From: an uncultured Roseobacter sp.
GTDB taxonomy: Bacteria; Pseudomonadota; Alphaproteobacteria; Rhodobacterales; Rhodobacteraceae
Length of the DNA stretch: 64,000 bases
NCBI GenBank assembly: GCA_947488305.1
Contig: CANKZM010000009.1
Coordinates: 62,001-126,000 of the forward strand
Direction of reading: 5' to 3'
The position numbers and the translations under genes are program-made. The notes beneath the pieces are model-generated. The model saw nothing but the letters and a program-made list of their open reading frames with translations. It had not been told where the DNA came from and searched no databases. This document shows positions 42,972 through 50,598 of the stretch, piece after piece (position 1 is the first letter of the stretch; each line of letters begins with the position of its first letter).

Positions 42972-43513
42972 TGCCTCGTATCAGACATATGCTGCGTCAT
43001 TTTTGCAGGAATGAAGACGGCCAAATCGCGATTGAATTTGTGATCATGACGCCGTTGATCTTTACGATCTTCCTGACCTCGATTGAGTTGGGCCTCTATT
43101 CTAAACGGCAGATGTGGTTGGACCGAGGGCTTGATATCGCTGTCAGGGAAGTGCGCTTGAACACTGCAAGCATCCCTTCACATGACGCATTGAAACAAAC
43201 GATCTGCGTGAATGCCGGTTTTATTCCCGATTGCTCGGCAAGCCTGAAGCTGGAAATGGTTGTCGTCAATCCACGATCATTCACGCCGCTTGATCCTTCT
43301 TCGGACTGCGTGGATCGGTCCCAACCGATCGCAAGTCAGGCTGCGCCCAACTATCAGTCGGGCAGTGAGCACGACCTGATGTTGCTGCGTGCTTGCGTGA
43401 AGTTTGACCCGATATTCCCGACTACGGGATTGGGTTTCCAGTTTTCAAAGGACAATGCCGGACAAGCTTTCATGACTGCAATGTCCGCTTTCGTACAGGA
43501 GCCAGGTGACTGA
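42968..43513 (+). CDS. TadE-like pseudopilin
   Basis: This 181-aa protein has the TadE-type N-terminus: short basic leader, 'FCRNEDGQIAIEFVIMTPLIFTIFLTSIELGLYS' (residues about 14-47), with a Glu five residues into the hydrophobic stretch as in type IV-like pseudopilins. The remaining periplasmic domain has several Cys (CVNAGFIPDCSAS, DCVDRS, RACVK) that may form disulfides. It is coupled to the TadG-like gene (4-base overlap) and to the next TadE-like gene (1-base overlap). Confidence 0.8.
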   Translation: MMPRIRHMLRHFCRNEDGQIAIEFVIMTPLIFTIFLTSIELGLYSKRQMWLDRGLDIAVREVRLNTASIPSHDALKQTICVNAGFIPDCSASLKLEMVVVNPRSFTPLDPSSDCVDRSQPIASQAAPNYQSGSEHDLMLLRACVKFDPIFPTTGLGFQFSKDNAGQAFMTAMSAFVQEPGD

Positions 43514-44121
43514 TGAAAAAGTTCAATGGAATGACGAAACACCTGAAGTTCTTTCGTGACGATCAGAAAGGCAGTGTCGCGATTGAAGCCGTGATCCTCG
43601 TGCCGATCATGATCTGGGCATACCTCGCTATGTTCACGATCTTTGACTCCTATCGCCAGTACACGGCGCAGCAGAAGGCAGTTTACACGATCTCCGACCT
43701 GATTTCCCGCCAGGCAACGCCGATGGATGCTGCGTTTATCGACGGGGCTCATGATCTGTTTGAGAGCCTGTCGCGGTCGCCACAGGAAACCGGCTTGCGC
43801 GTGACGGTCGCAAAATACGATCTGACCTTGCAGGAGTATCAGGTGATCTGGTCGAGAACCCGAGGCGGAATGATCGGTTTGCAAAGCCAGGACATTGCGA
43901 ATTGGACAAACCGCTTACCGGTGATGCCGCAGGATGATCAAATCATCATTGTTGAGACAAGCTCGGCGTTCACACCTGTCTTCAACATTGGACTGTCAAA
44001 CCAGACGATCAACAATTTCGTATTCACCCGACCACGCTATGCCAAGCAGGTGTGTTTTGGTCAGGTATGTGATCTTCCGGGAGCGCCGCCGCCGGTTTCA
44101 TCTGGAGATGAGCAGGCCTGA
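43513..44121 (+). CDS. TadE-like pseudopilin, second copy
   Basis: This 202-aa protein carries the same 'FRDDQKGSVAIEAVILVPIMIWAYLAMFTIFDSY' pilin-like helix (about residues 15-48) and a periplasmic domain ('QQKAVYTISDLISRQ', 'PQDDQIIIVETSSAFTP'). It is a paralogue rather than a repeat of the preceding gene. A GGGTC/GACCC-cored hairpin without T-run follows at about 44126-44158 between it and the convergent DUF882 gene. Confidence 0.78.
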   Translation: MKKFNGMTKHLKFFRDDQKGSVAIEAVILVPIMIWAYLAMFTIFDSYRQYTAQQKAVYTISDLISRQATPMDAAFIDGAHDLFESLSRSPQETGLRVTVAKYDLTLQEYQVIWSRTRGGMIGLQSQDIANWTNRLPVMPQDDQIIIVETSSAFTPVFNIGLSNQTINNFVFTRPRYAKQVCFGQVCDLPGAPPPVSSGDEQA

Positions 44122-44315
44122 TTGTCAGGGCGTAGCGGGTCGATGACCCTATCGCCTGGCGACATTGATCCCGGGCTCTCGGATAAGATCGAATCCATCA
44201 AGTTGATGTTCACCGGGTAGGGCGGTCAACACGTCAGTGGGAAAAGCGATCTGCACAAAACTGGAGCGGCGTCGCTCGTCGCACTAGCGAGAAATTGCTC
44301 AAAAACGGGGTGCCT

Positions 44316-44885
44316 TCAGCGTCCCCAGGTGCGGACAACACCACAGTCCATATGCACGAAATTAGAGCGGCTATATTTGCCAACACCGCCGCCTTTGCAG
44401 GCGGCCGCTGCGCGGGCCATCTGGCTGACACTGCGTGTAGATAAGCGCAAGTCGGCTGCTTGGCCTTTGACGTGCAGAGAATTCTTGGCGACGCTGCGGC
44501 TCCGCGACCGCAACATGGCATTTGTCTTAGGGCTGCGATACCCCGAGAGCAGCATGTACGGTTCATTCGCGTCCATCAGATTATGTGCGGCCGCCATGAT
44601 ATCAACGGTCCGAAGGTCCATCGATTTGACACCATCGGTTCGCCAGTCGCGCATGAAATAGTTGATTTCCTTGACGGCTTCGGGAACGTATTTCCCTTCG
44701 ATCCAATAGATCATGTCAATGCGTTCGCCGGTGCGACCGGAATACATTCTGATCCGTCTGATATCACCGCCACCACGCAGAAAGCCTGCTGCGTTGGCGA
44801 AAGTAGGTGCTGCGGTGATGGCCGTTGCTGCAAATGCACCCAATAGGGCGCGGCGGGTTAAACCCGTTGACTCGTCGTTGGTCAT
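44316..44885 (-). CDS. DUF882 / YcbK-like exported peptidase-family protein (Tat signal)
   Basis: This 189-aa protein starts with a twin-arginine signal (STGLTRRALLGAFAATAITAAPTFANA). The mature domain is of the peptidase M15-like DUF882 family: 'YWIEGKYVPEAVKEINYFMRDWR', 'LLSGYRSPKTNAML', 'SLHVKGQAADLRL' (His and Asp zinc ligands) and 'NFVHMDCG' (third His). It is expected to be a periplasmic zinc D,D- or L,D-carboxypeptidase of peptidoglycan. It is divergent from the L,D-transpeptidase gene, a pairing that mirrors ycbB-ycbK of enterobacteria. Confidence 0.87.
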   Translation of the reverse strand: MTNDESTGLTRRALLGAFAATAITAAPTFANAAGFLRGGGDIRRIRMYSGRTGERIDMIYWIEGKYVPEAVKEINYFMRDWRTDGVKSMDLRTVDIMAAAHNLMDANEPYMLLSGYRSPKTNAMLRSRSRSVAKNSLHVKGQAADLRLSTRSVSQMARAAAACKGGGVGKYSRSNFVHMDCGVVRTWGR

Positions 44886-45194
44886 AACCTGTCCGTCGCT
44901 TTTCCTGCCGTTCCCGTGATGTTACACGGGCGTTACATCTCTTCCCCAGATGCCACCTACGTATGTCATAAGCGGAATTGTTAACCAAGTACCTAAACGG
45001 AAATGGCATATTTCTGTAGAATTTTAGGCAATTTTTTGCGCATTGCCGATCCCTCCACATTTTTGCGCAAAAGCGGTGCCAACTTGCATCATTTTCAGCT
45101 TTCCTTGAGGAATTCCGGAAATGTTATTGGACAGGCCGCACGCAGCAAGGACAGGGTCTAGCCGCCAATCGATAGTTTTTTGTGAGGGTACCAG
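44886..45194. promoter_or_regulatory. Divergent promoter region between DUF882 and L,D-transpeptidase genes
   Basis: A 309-base stretch with no gene. It contains an imperfect palindrome GATGTTAC-N6-GTTACATC at about 44917-44938, close to the DUF882 start, a lone TTAACC (CtrA half-site-like), and T-rich blocks. Both flanking genes need promoters here; I cannot place them reliably. Confidence 0.35.
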
Positions 45195-46808
45195 ATGAAT
45201 TTGATCGCAGGCGGGCGCTTTTCTGCTCTTCTTTTCGGTTTGTTTTTTGCGATGTCAGCCGTTCTGGCGACAGCGCCAATTGCCTCTGCACAACAGACCG
45301 CCTTCAAGCAGGCCGTGGCTGAGGCTGCGGCGCGTGACAGCGACATTTCCTCATTCTACCAGGAAACCGGGTACGAGCCGATCTGGACCGGCAAAGGCGG
45401 CAGAGATCGTGCCCGTCGCGCCGCATTACTCAATGCATTGAAGAACGCTGATACCCATGGGTTACCGTCATCGCGCTATGAGATGCAGGAACTGGAAGCC
45501 CAGATGAAGTCGGCACGCAGCCCCCGCGAGCGTGGGCTGTTGGAAGTGGAAATGAGCCGAATTTTCCTGCAATACGCCCGGGATATTCAGACTGGCGCAA
45601 TTGTTCCCTCCCGCATCAGCAAACATATCGTGCGCGCAATCCCCTATCGGGACCGTAAATCCTACCTCGTGAATCTGTCAAAATCCTCGCCCAAAGGGTT
45701 CTTCAAGGCCCTGCCTCCGAAGACGGCGGAATATAATGCCCTGATGAAACAGAAACTTGTGCTGGAAAGACTTTTGGCCAAGGGGGGTTGGGGCCCAACC
45801 GTTAAGACGGGCAAGCTTGAACCCGGTGACAGCGGCGCAGGCGTTGTCGCTCTGCGGGACCGCCTTGTGCGAATGGGATATCTCAAACGCTCGGCAGGTT
45901 CGACCTATGACGCGCCGATGCAGGTTGCTGTGCAGAAATTCCAAGCTGACCATGGCCTTGCGCAAGACGGTGTGGTCGGGAAGGGGACGCTCGCTGAAAT
46001 CAACACCTCGGTGCAGGCCCGGCTGCAATCGGTCATTGTCGCGATGGAACGCGAACGCTGGTTGAACAAGGATCGCGGCAAACGCCATATCGAAGTTAAC
46101 CTCGCCGACTTTACGGCCAAGATCATCGACAATGGAAAAGTCACGTTCCAGACCCGTTCCGTCATTGGGGCGCGTGATGACAAAAGACAGTCGCCTGAGT
46201 TTTCAGATCAGATGGAGTTCATGGTCATCAATCCCAGCTGGTTCGTGCCACGCTCCATCGCAACGGGCGAGTATTTGCCCGAACTCAAGCAGAACCCGAA
46301 CGCTGTCAATCACCTGATCATCACGGATCGGAGCGGTCGCCGAATTGACCGCGCGAGTGTGGATTTCACGAAATATACGGCAAGCACCTTCCCATACGCC
46401 ATGCGGCAACCGCCAAGCCGCAGCAATGCCTTGGGACTGGTGAAGTTCATGTTCCCGAACAAGTACAACATCTATCTGCATGACACCCCGGCAAAGAACC
46501 TCTTTGGTCGCGAAACACGTGCATATAGCCACGGATGTATCAGACTGGCTGACCCCTTCGATTTTGCTTATGCGCTGCTCAAACCCCAAACCAGCGATCC
46601 GAAAGGGTTTTTCCAGTCGCAACTTGCCAAGGGCAAAGAGGTGCAGGTCAATCTGAAAAAACCTGTTCCAGTACACCTGATCTACCGGACCGCCTTTGCA
46701 GACAAAAAAGGCAAAGTGCAGTACCGCCGCGATATCTATGGGCGGGATGGGCGCATCTGGAAAGCTCTGTCTGATGCAGGGGTGGCCTTGCGCGCGGTTC
46801 AGGGCTAA
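45195..46808 (+). CDS. Murein L,D-transpeptidase (YcbB/LdtD-like) with peptidoglycan-binding domain
   Basis: This 537-aa enzyme has a signal peptide (GRFSALLFGLFFAMSAVLA, cut near AQQ), an N-terminal scaffold domain, a PG_binding_1 domain (about 215-275: 'LEPGDSGAGVVALRDRLVRMGYL', 'FQADHGLAQDGVVGKGTLAEIN') and a YkuD catalytic domain (about 300-470) with the active-site motif 'YSHGCIRLADP' (nucleophilic Cys). It makes 3-3 cross-links in peptidoglycan. GAGG lies about seven bases before the ATG. It is 27 bases upstream of lpxD and divergent from the DUF882 gene. Confidence 0.9.
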   Translation: MNLIAGGRFSALLFGLFFAMSAVLATAPIASAQQTAFKQAVAEAAARDSDISSFYQETGYEPIWTGKGGRDRARRAALLNALKNADTHGLPSSRYEMQELEAQMKSARSPRERGLLEVEMSRIFLQYARDIQTGAIVPSRISKHIVRAIPYRDRKSYLVNLSKSSPKGFFKALPPKTAEYNALMKQKLVLERLLAKGGWGPTVKTGKLEPGDSGAGVVALRDRLVRMGYLKRSAGSTYDAPMQVAVQKFQADHGLAQDGVVGKGTLAEINTSVQARLQSVIVAMERERWLNKDRGKRHIEVNLADFTAKIIDNGKVTFQTRSVIGARDDKRQSPEFSDQMEFMVINPSWFVPRSIATGEYLPELKQNPNAVNHLIITDRSGRRIDRASVDFTKYTASTFPYAMRQPPSRSNALGLVKFMFPNKYNIYLHDTPAKNLFGRETRAYSHGCIRLADPFDFAYALLKPQTSDPKGFFQSQLAKGKEVQVNLKKPVPVHLIYRTAFADKKGKVQYRRDIYGRDGRIWKALSDAGVALRAVQG

Positions 46809-46835
46809 GTCAAGCTCCTGAACAGAGGAGCGACA

Positions 46836-47936
46836 ATGGCTGAGGCAGGGTATACAGTTGGGCAAATCGCCGAAGCAATCGGCGCAGAATGCTATGGCGA
46901 CCGGGACAGGCTGATCTCGGGAGTTGCTGAGCCTCAATCCGCCGGGCCAAATGATCTGGCGATGGCCACGGACAAATCCTACGCCGAAAAGCTTGCTGAC
47001 GGTCAGTCTCGGGCTGCTGTTCTCTGGGCGGATGCCGATTGGCAAGCCTATGGATTGGCGGCAGCGATTGTACCTCATCGCCCGCGCTATGCCATGTCGG
47101 GCCTTACAAAACTGATGGATCAGGGGCAGGGGTTCCCGCCCGGAATACATCCCAGCGCCATCATCGATCCAAAGGCGCAGATTGGCTCCAACGTGAACAT
47201 AGGTGCTCTGACCGTGATAGCGGCCGGCGCAGTGATCGAAGATGACAGCACTATTGGTCCTCAGTGCTACATTGGGTGGAATGCAAGTATCGGAACCCGC
47301 GCGTTTCTGCGTGAACAGGTCAGCATCGGTGCGCGCGTCAGGATCGGGGCAGATTTCATGGCCCAGCCCGGTGTGCGGATCGGTGGCGATGGCTTTTCAT
47401 TTGTGACGGAAGAGAAGTCTGGTATCGAAGCGGTGCGTGAAACGTTGGGGGATCAAAAGGGGACGGAGGCACAAGGGTGGACGCGTATTCATTCCCTGGG
47501 AGCGGTGACCATCGGTGACAATGTCGATCTCGGAGCCTGCGTCAACATCGACAACGGCACGATCCGGGATACGATTGTTGGCGATGGCTGCAAAATGGAT
47601 AACTTTGTGCACATCGGTCATAATGTGGTGATCGGCAACGACTGCCTGATCTGTGGCCATTCAGGTGTGGCAGGCTCAACCCGCGTGGGCAACAATGTGG
47701 TTTTGGGCGGTATGACTGGCGTGAGCGACAATATCTTTATCGGGGACCGGGTCATCACAGGAGGAGGGACAAAGGTCCTCTCGTCTGTTCCCGCAGGGCG
47801 TGTTGTGCTGGGCTATCCAGCCACGAAAATGGACAAGCAGATCGAGATATTTAAGTCGCTCCGACGCCTGCCAAAACTGGTCGCAGATGTCGCGGCTTTG
47901 CAGAAAGCGGTTTTCAAATCGGGTAACAGCGACTAA
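46836..47936 (+). CDS. lpxD: UDP-3-O-(3-hydroxyacyl)glucosamine N-acyltransferase LpxD
   Basis: This 366-aa trimeric acyltransferase catalyses the third step of lipid A synthesis, moving a hydroxyacyl chain from ACP to the amine of UDP-3-O-acyl-GlcN. It has an N-terminal uridine-binding domain (1-115), a left-handed beta-helix of hexapeptide repeats (about 115-320, including 'NVDLGACVNIDNGTIRDTIVGDGCKMDNFVHIGHNVVIG', where His of VHIGHN is catalytic) and a C-terminal helical ACP-binding part. A GAGGAG site precedes the ATG. It is followed within 35 bases by an ACP and a ketosynthase gene instead of the usual fabZ-lpxA. Confidence 0.93.
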   Translation: MAEAGYTVGQIAEAIGAECYGDRDRLISGVAEPQSAGPNDLAMATDKSYAEKLADGQSRAAVLWADADWQAYGLAAAIVPHRPRYAMSGLTKLMDQGQGFPPGIHPSAIIDPKAQIGSNVNIGALTVIAAGAVIEDDSTIGPQCYIGWNASIGTRAFLREQVSIGARVRIGADFMAQPGVRIGGDGFSFVTEEKSGIEAVRETLGDQKGTEAQGWTRIHSLGAVTIGDNVDLGACVNIDNGTIRDTIVGDGCKMDNFVHIGHNVVIGNDCLICGHSGVAGSTRVGNNVVLGGMTGVSDNIFIGDRVITGGGTKVLSSVPAGRVVLGYPATKMDKQIEIFKSLRRLPKLVADVAALQKAVFKSGNSD

Positions 47937-47971
47937 ATCCTCGGCAACACGACCTTTGAGAGGACAAACCG

Positions 47972-48229
47972 ATGAGCACGCTGGAGCAGGTAATTGCCAT
48001 CATCGCGGACCAAGCCGTCCTGGATCCCTCGGACGTCAAACCAGAGAGTACTTTGGAAGAGCTCGGGATCGACAGTCTTGGATTGGTGGAGAGTATTTTT
48101 GCCATCGAGGAAGCCTTTGATATCTCGGTGCCCTTCAATGCGAACAATCCGACAGAGAGTGACTTTGATATCTCAACCGTCTCCTCGATCGTGGAAGGTA
48201 TTGAGCGTTTGCGGCGTGAACAGGGCTGA
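47972..48229 (+). CDS. Acyl carrier protein
   Basis: This 85-aa four-helix carrier has the phosphopantetheine attachment motif 'ELGIDSLGLVESIF' (Ser at about residue 35). It is not the housekeeping AcpP, since the acidic recognition helix is altered and the C-terminus is extended (VEGIERLRREQG). It lies between lpxD and a KAS gene, so it probably carries a specialised acyl chain, perhaps for the lipid A acyl groups. GAGGAC precedes the ATG. Confidence 0.85.
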   Translation: MSTLEQVIAIIADQAVLDPSDVKPESTLEELGIDSLGLVESIFAIEEAFDISVPFNANNPTESDFDISTVSSIVEGIERLRREQG

Positions 48230-48235
48230 CCTTTG

Positions 48236-49444
48236 ATGAAACGCGTGGTTATTACCGGCGCAGGCACGATCAACGCGCTTGGGCATGACGTGGCCAGTAC
48301 GCTCACTGCGATGCGAGAAGGGCAGTGCGGCATTGGTCCATTGGACCTGCGCGATGTGGAGCGGTTGTCCATCCAGATTGGCGGACAGGTCACTGGTTTT
48401 GAGGCAATCGGGCGGTACAACCGCCAGCAAATGGCGCTCTATGACCGTTTCACCCAGTTCACGCTGGCGGCGGCAAAAGAAGCGATCGATCAGTCCGGGC
48501 TACAGTTCTCTGGTGAACTTTCCGCGAAATCCGGGGTTGTGCTCGGGACAGCGGGCGGTGGGGTAAGCACATGGGACGACAATTATCGCTCCGTCTATGA
48601 AGACGGAAAGAACCGGGTCCACCCCTTTGTTGTGCCCAAACTCATGAACAATGCCGCAGCCTCACACGTGAGCATGGAGCATAACCTGAAGGGGCCTTCC
48701 TTTACCGTTTCAACGGCATGTGCTTCGTCTAATCACGCGATGGCGCAGGCTTTTACGATGGTGCGTTCAGGATTGGCGCCGGTCATGGTTACCGGTGGCT
48801 CCGAAAGCATGTTGTGTTTCGGTGGCGTCAAGGCTTGGGAAGGTCTGCGCGTCATGTCTCGTGACGCGTGCCGTCCATTCTCAGCGAACCGCAATGGCAT
48901 GGTGCAAGGAGAGGGCGCTGGCGTCTTTGTCTTTGAGGAATATGAACGCGCCCGCGCCCGCGGAGCGGATATCCTTTGCGAAGTGGCGGGCTTTGCCATG
49001 TCGTCGGATGCTGGTGATATTGTGATGCCCTCAAAAAACGGTGCATCCCGGGCTATGGCCGGCGCTTTGGAAGATGCCCGGATCAACCGCGAGGACGTTG
49101 GATATATCAATGCGCATGGAACGGGCACTGCTGCCAATGACAAAACGGAATGCGCGGCTGTGGCTGATGTCTTTGGGCCCCATGCAGACAAGCTGATGAT
49201 TTCCTCGACCAAATCAATGCACGGGCATCTGATCGGGGGGACCGGTGCGGTAGAGCTTTTGGCGTGCATTATGGCGCTTCGGGATGGTGTGATTGCGCCA
49301 ACGATCGGCTATCAGGAACCAGACCCGGAGTGTGCGCTTGACGTGGTGCCAAACGAAGCACGTGACGCGAAGGTGTCTGTCGCCCTGTCAAATGCCTTTG
49401 CCTTCGGCGGCATGAATGCAGTTTTGGCGCTGCGCTCCGTCTGA
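48236..49444 (+). CDS. Beta-ketoacyl-ACP synthase (FabF-like, KAS II type)
   Basis: This 402-aa condensing enzyme extends acyl-ACP by two carbons using malonyl-ACP. It has the nucleophile Cys in 'VSTACASSNHAMAQA' near residue 162, the His pair in 'NAHGTGTAANDKTE' near 296-309 and 'KSMHGHLIGGTGAVE' near 325-339, and glycine-rich 'NAFAFGGMNAVL' at the end. ATG 48236 is used; the TTG three bases earlier is in frame. It starts six bases after the ACP stop. The GHLIGG loop and the dedicated ACP suggest a side pathway (such as very-long-chain or hydroxylated acyl chains) rather than bulk synthesis. Confidence 0.87.
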   Translation: MKRVVITGAGTINALGHDVASTLTAMREGQCGIGPLDLRDVERLSIQIGGQVTGFEAIGRYNRQQMALYDRFTQFTLAAAKEAIDQSGLQFSGELSAKSGVVLGTAGGGVSTWDDNYRSVYEDGKNRVHPFVVPKLMNNAAASHVSMEHNLKGPSFTVSTACASSNHAMAQAFTMVRSGLAPVMVTGGSESMLCFGGVKAWEGLRVMSRDACRPFSANRNGMVQGEGAGVFVFEEYERARARGADILCEVAGFAMSSDAGDIVMPSKNGASRAMAGALEDARINREDVGYINAHGTGTAANDKTECAAVADVFGPHADKLMISSTKSMHGHLIGGTGAVELLACIMALRDGVIAPTIGYQEPDPECALDVVPNEARDAKVSVALSNAFAFGGMNAVLALRSV

Positions 49445-49496
49445 TTACCTAAAACCGAGTGCAGGGTTGCCTTGTCAAAGGGCCATGCTCAAAAAA

Positions 49497-49518
49497 GCCC
49501 AGCCATTTCAGGCTGGGC
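49497..49518 (-). terminator. Rho-independent terminator of ialB
   Basis: There is a perfect 8-bp stem GCCCAGCC/GGCTGGGC with a six-base loop, followed on the minus strand by TTTTTT. It lies 38 bases beyond the ialB stop. On the plus strand the run after the stem is only GTTTG, so it may serve the KAS operon weakly. Confidence 0.87.
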
Positions 49519-49555
49519 GTTTGATCGTAAGTTCGGGACCGGTCAGATGAGCCGC

Positions 49556-50185
49556 TTATTGACCGCCTTGGTCGTTTATTTCGAGCTGGTCAAAAGCTGC
49601 GGTAAAGCCATTTAGCGACAGGGTTACAGAAACACGTACATCTGGTGCGGCCATTGGCACGATGCTCACGACAGCGGAAGATCCTCGTTTGTAAGCGTCA
49701 ATATCTTCCTGCGTCAGTCCGATACGGGCGTAACATCCGATCGTGTTGCAAAAGGCGAAGGGATAGCGCTTGCCGGTTTGCTCGTCGACTTGGATAGAAA
49801 GCTGGTTCTGCAAGGCGGTTTCTAACGGGACGATGATGGTGCTGGCACCACGCGCCTGCCCACCTTCCGGCAGTTTCAGCATGGTGAATTCGGCAATCGG
49901 CTGCGCGTTCTCATCCGACAGCAGCTGGTACAACTGGCATCGGTCGTCGGCGTCTTCAACAACAACGCACCGGACGGACCAATCGCCAATTTTCTCACGT
50001 ACGTATGTGTCGCCTGGTTGCAGCGTTTCATCCACCGGCTCACCCAAGGCGAGGCCTTCCGCGGTCAGCGGTTTTTCCTCTGCGTCGTCTCCTGCAGCGC
50101 TCTGCGCCGTGGCAAAGGTCGGGGCCAGCCCCAGAGCCAGTACTGTTGCAACGATTGGCACGTAGGTCTTCATAATATTCGGCAT
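49556..50185 (-). CDS. Invasion-associated locus B (IalB) family protein
   Basis: This 209-aa periplasmic protein has a signal peptide (KTYVPIVATVLALGLAPTFATAQ), an acidic linker, and the IalB domain with 'IGDWSVRCVVVEDADDRCQLYQLL' (two Cys), a central 'FTMLKLPEGGQARGASTIIVPLETAL' and 'YPFAFCNTIGCYARIGLT' (second Cys pair), the usual disulfide pattern. IalB proteins are common in alphaproteobacteria, named for erythrocyte invasion by Bartonella; their molecular function is unknown. ATG 50185 (or 50173) gives the complete signal; the in-frame ATG at 50221 is too far upstream. Confidence 0.87.
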   Translation of the reverse strand: MPNIMKTYVPIVATVLALGLAPTFATAQSAAGDDAEEKPLTAEGLALGEPVDETLQPGDTYVREKIGDWSVRCVVVEDADDRCQLYQLLSDENAQPIAEFTMLKLPEGGQARGASTIIVPLETALQNQLSIQVDEQTGKRYPFAFCNTIGCYARIGLTQEDIDAYKRGSSAVVSIVPMAAPDVRVSVTLSLNGFTAAFDQLEINDQGGQ

Positions 50186-50303
50186 ATTTGCTCTCGTCCT
50201 GCTTTTTGATCTTCCTAACACGCGCCTGCGATACTGTCAGGCCCGAAGCGATCAATTTTCCTGCGTCACAGATGGGGTTTTTGCAGCTATTAGCAACAAA
50301 AAA

Positions 50304-50325
50304 GGGAACGCGAAACCGCATTCCC
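50304..50325 (-). terminator. Intrinsic terminator-like hairpin upstream of ialB
   Basis: On the minus strand, GGGAATGCG-gttt-CGCGTTCCC forms a 9-bp stem (one G-U) followed directly by TTTTTTG. No coding gene precedes it on that strand, so it would end a non-coding transcript. On the plus strand, a TCTCTAAATTTTTTC run follows more loosely. Confidence 0.65.
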
Positions 50326-50447
50326 TCTCTAAATTTTTTCTCCCCGTCGGACTGGCCGACTTATTGGCGTGACGTTACGAAACACATGGCGAGCCGTCAA
50401 CAGCTAAAAGGTCAGAAAAGGGCCGGCTGAAAACATTATTGAAAAAA

Positions 50448-50520
50448 GGCCGTACCAAAATTTGGCACGGCCCAGTCTGACAGGGAGGACGTCTGACGCG
50501 AAAGGACGAAAACCTGCGCC
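50448..50520 (-). ncRNA. Candidate small RNA ending in an intrinsic terminator
   Basis: On the minus strand, the sequence 50472-50448 folds as GGCCGTGCCAAA / TTTGGTACGGCC (12 bp, one mismatch), followed by TTTTTT. The preceding bases (50520-50473) contain GTCAGAC-GTCCTCCCT-GTCAGAC, a direct repeat around a CCTCCC (anti-Shine-Dalgarno-like) motif. No protein-coding frame is plausible here. CCUCC-type loops are known from Rhodobacter stress sRNAs; similarity to those is only at motif level. The 5' end is a guess and no promoter was confirmed. Confidence 0.4.
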
Positions 50521-50598
50521 AGACAAAATAACTATGGCTCAAAAGTGTTAAAAACGTATGGTCGTAAAGATACAATTTGCACGGCAGGGTGACATCGG

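Noticed and set aside
44126-44158. GGGTC/GACCC hairpin after the second TadE gene as Rho-independent terminator
   Set aside because: A branched stem exists, but no T-run follows on either strand; mentioned in the TadE entry only.
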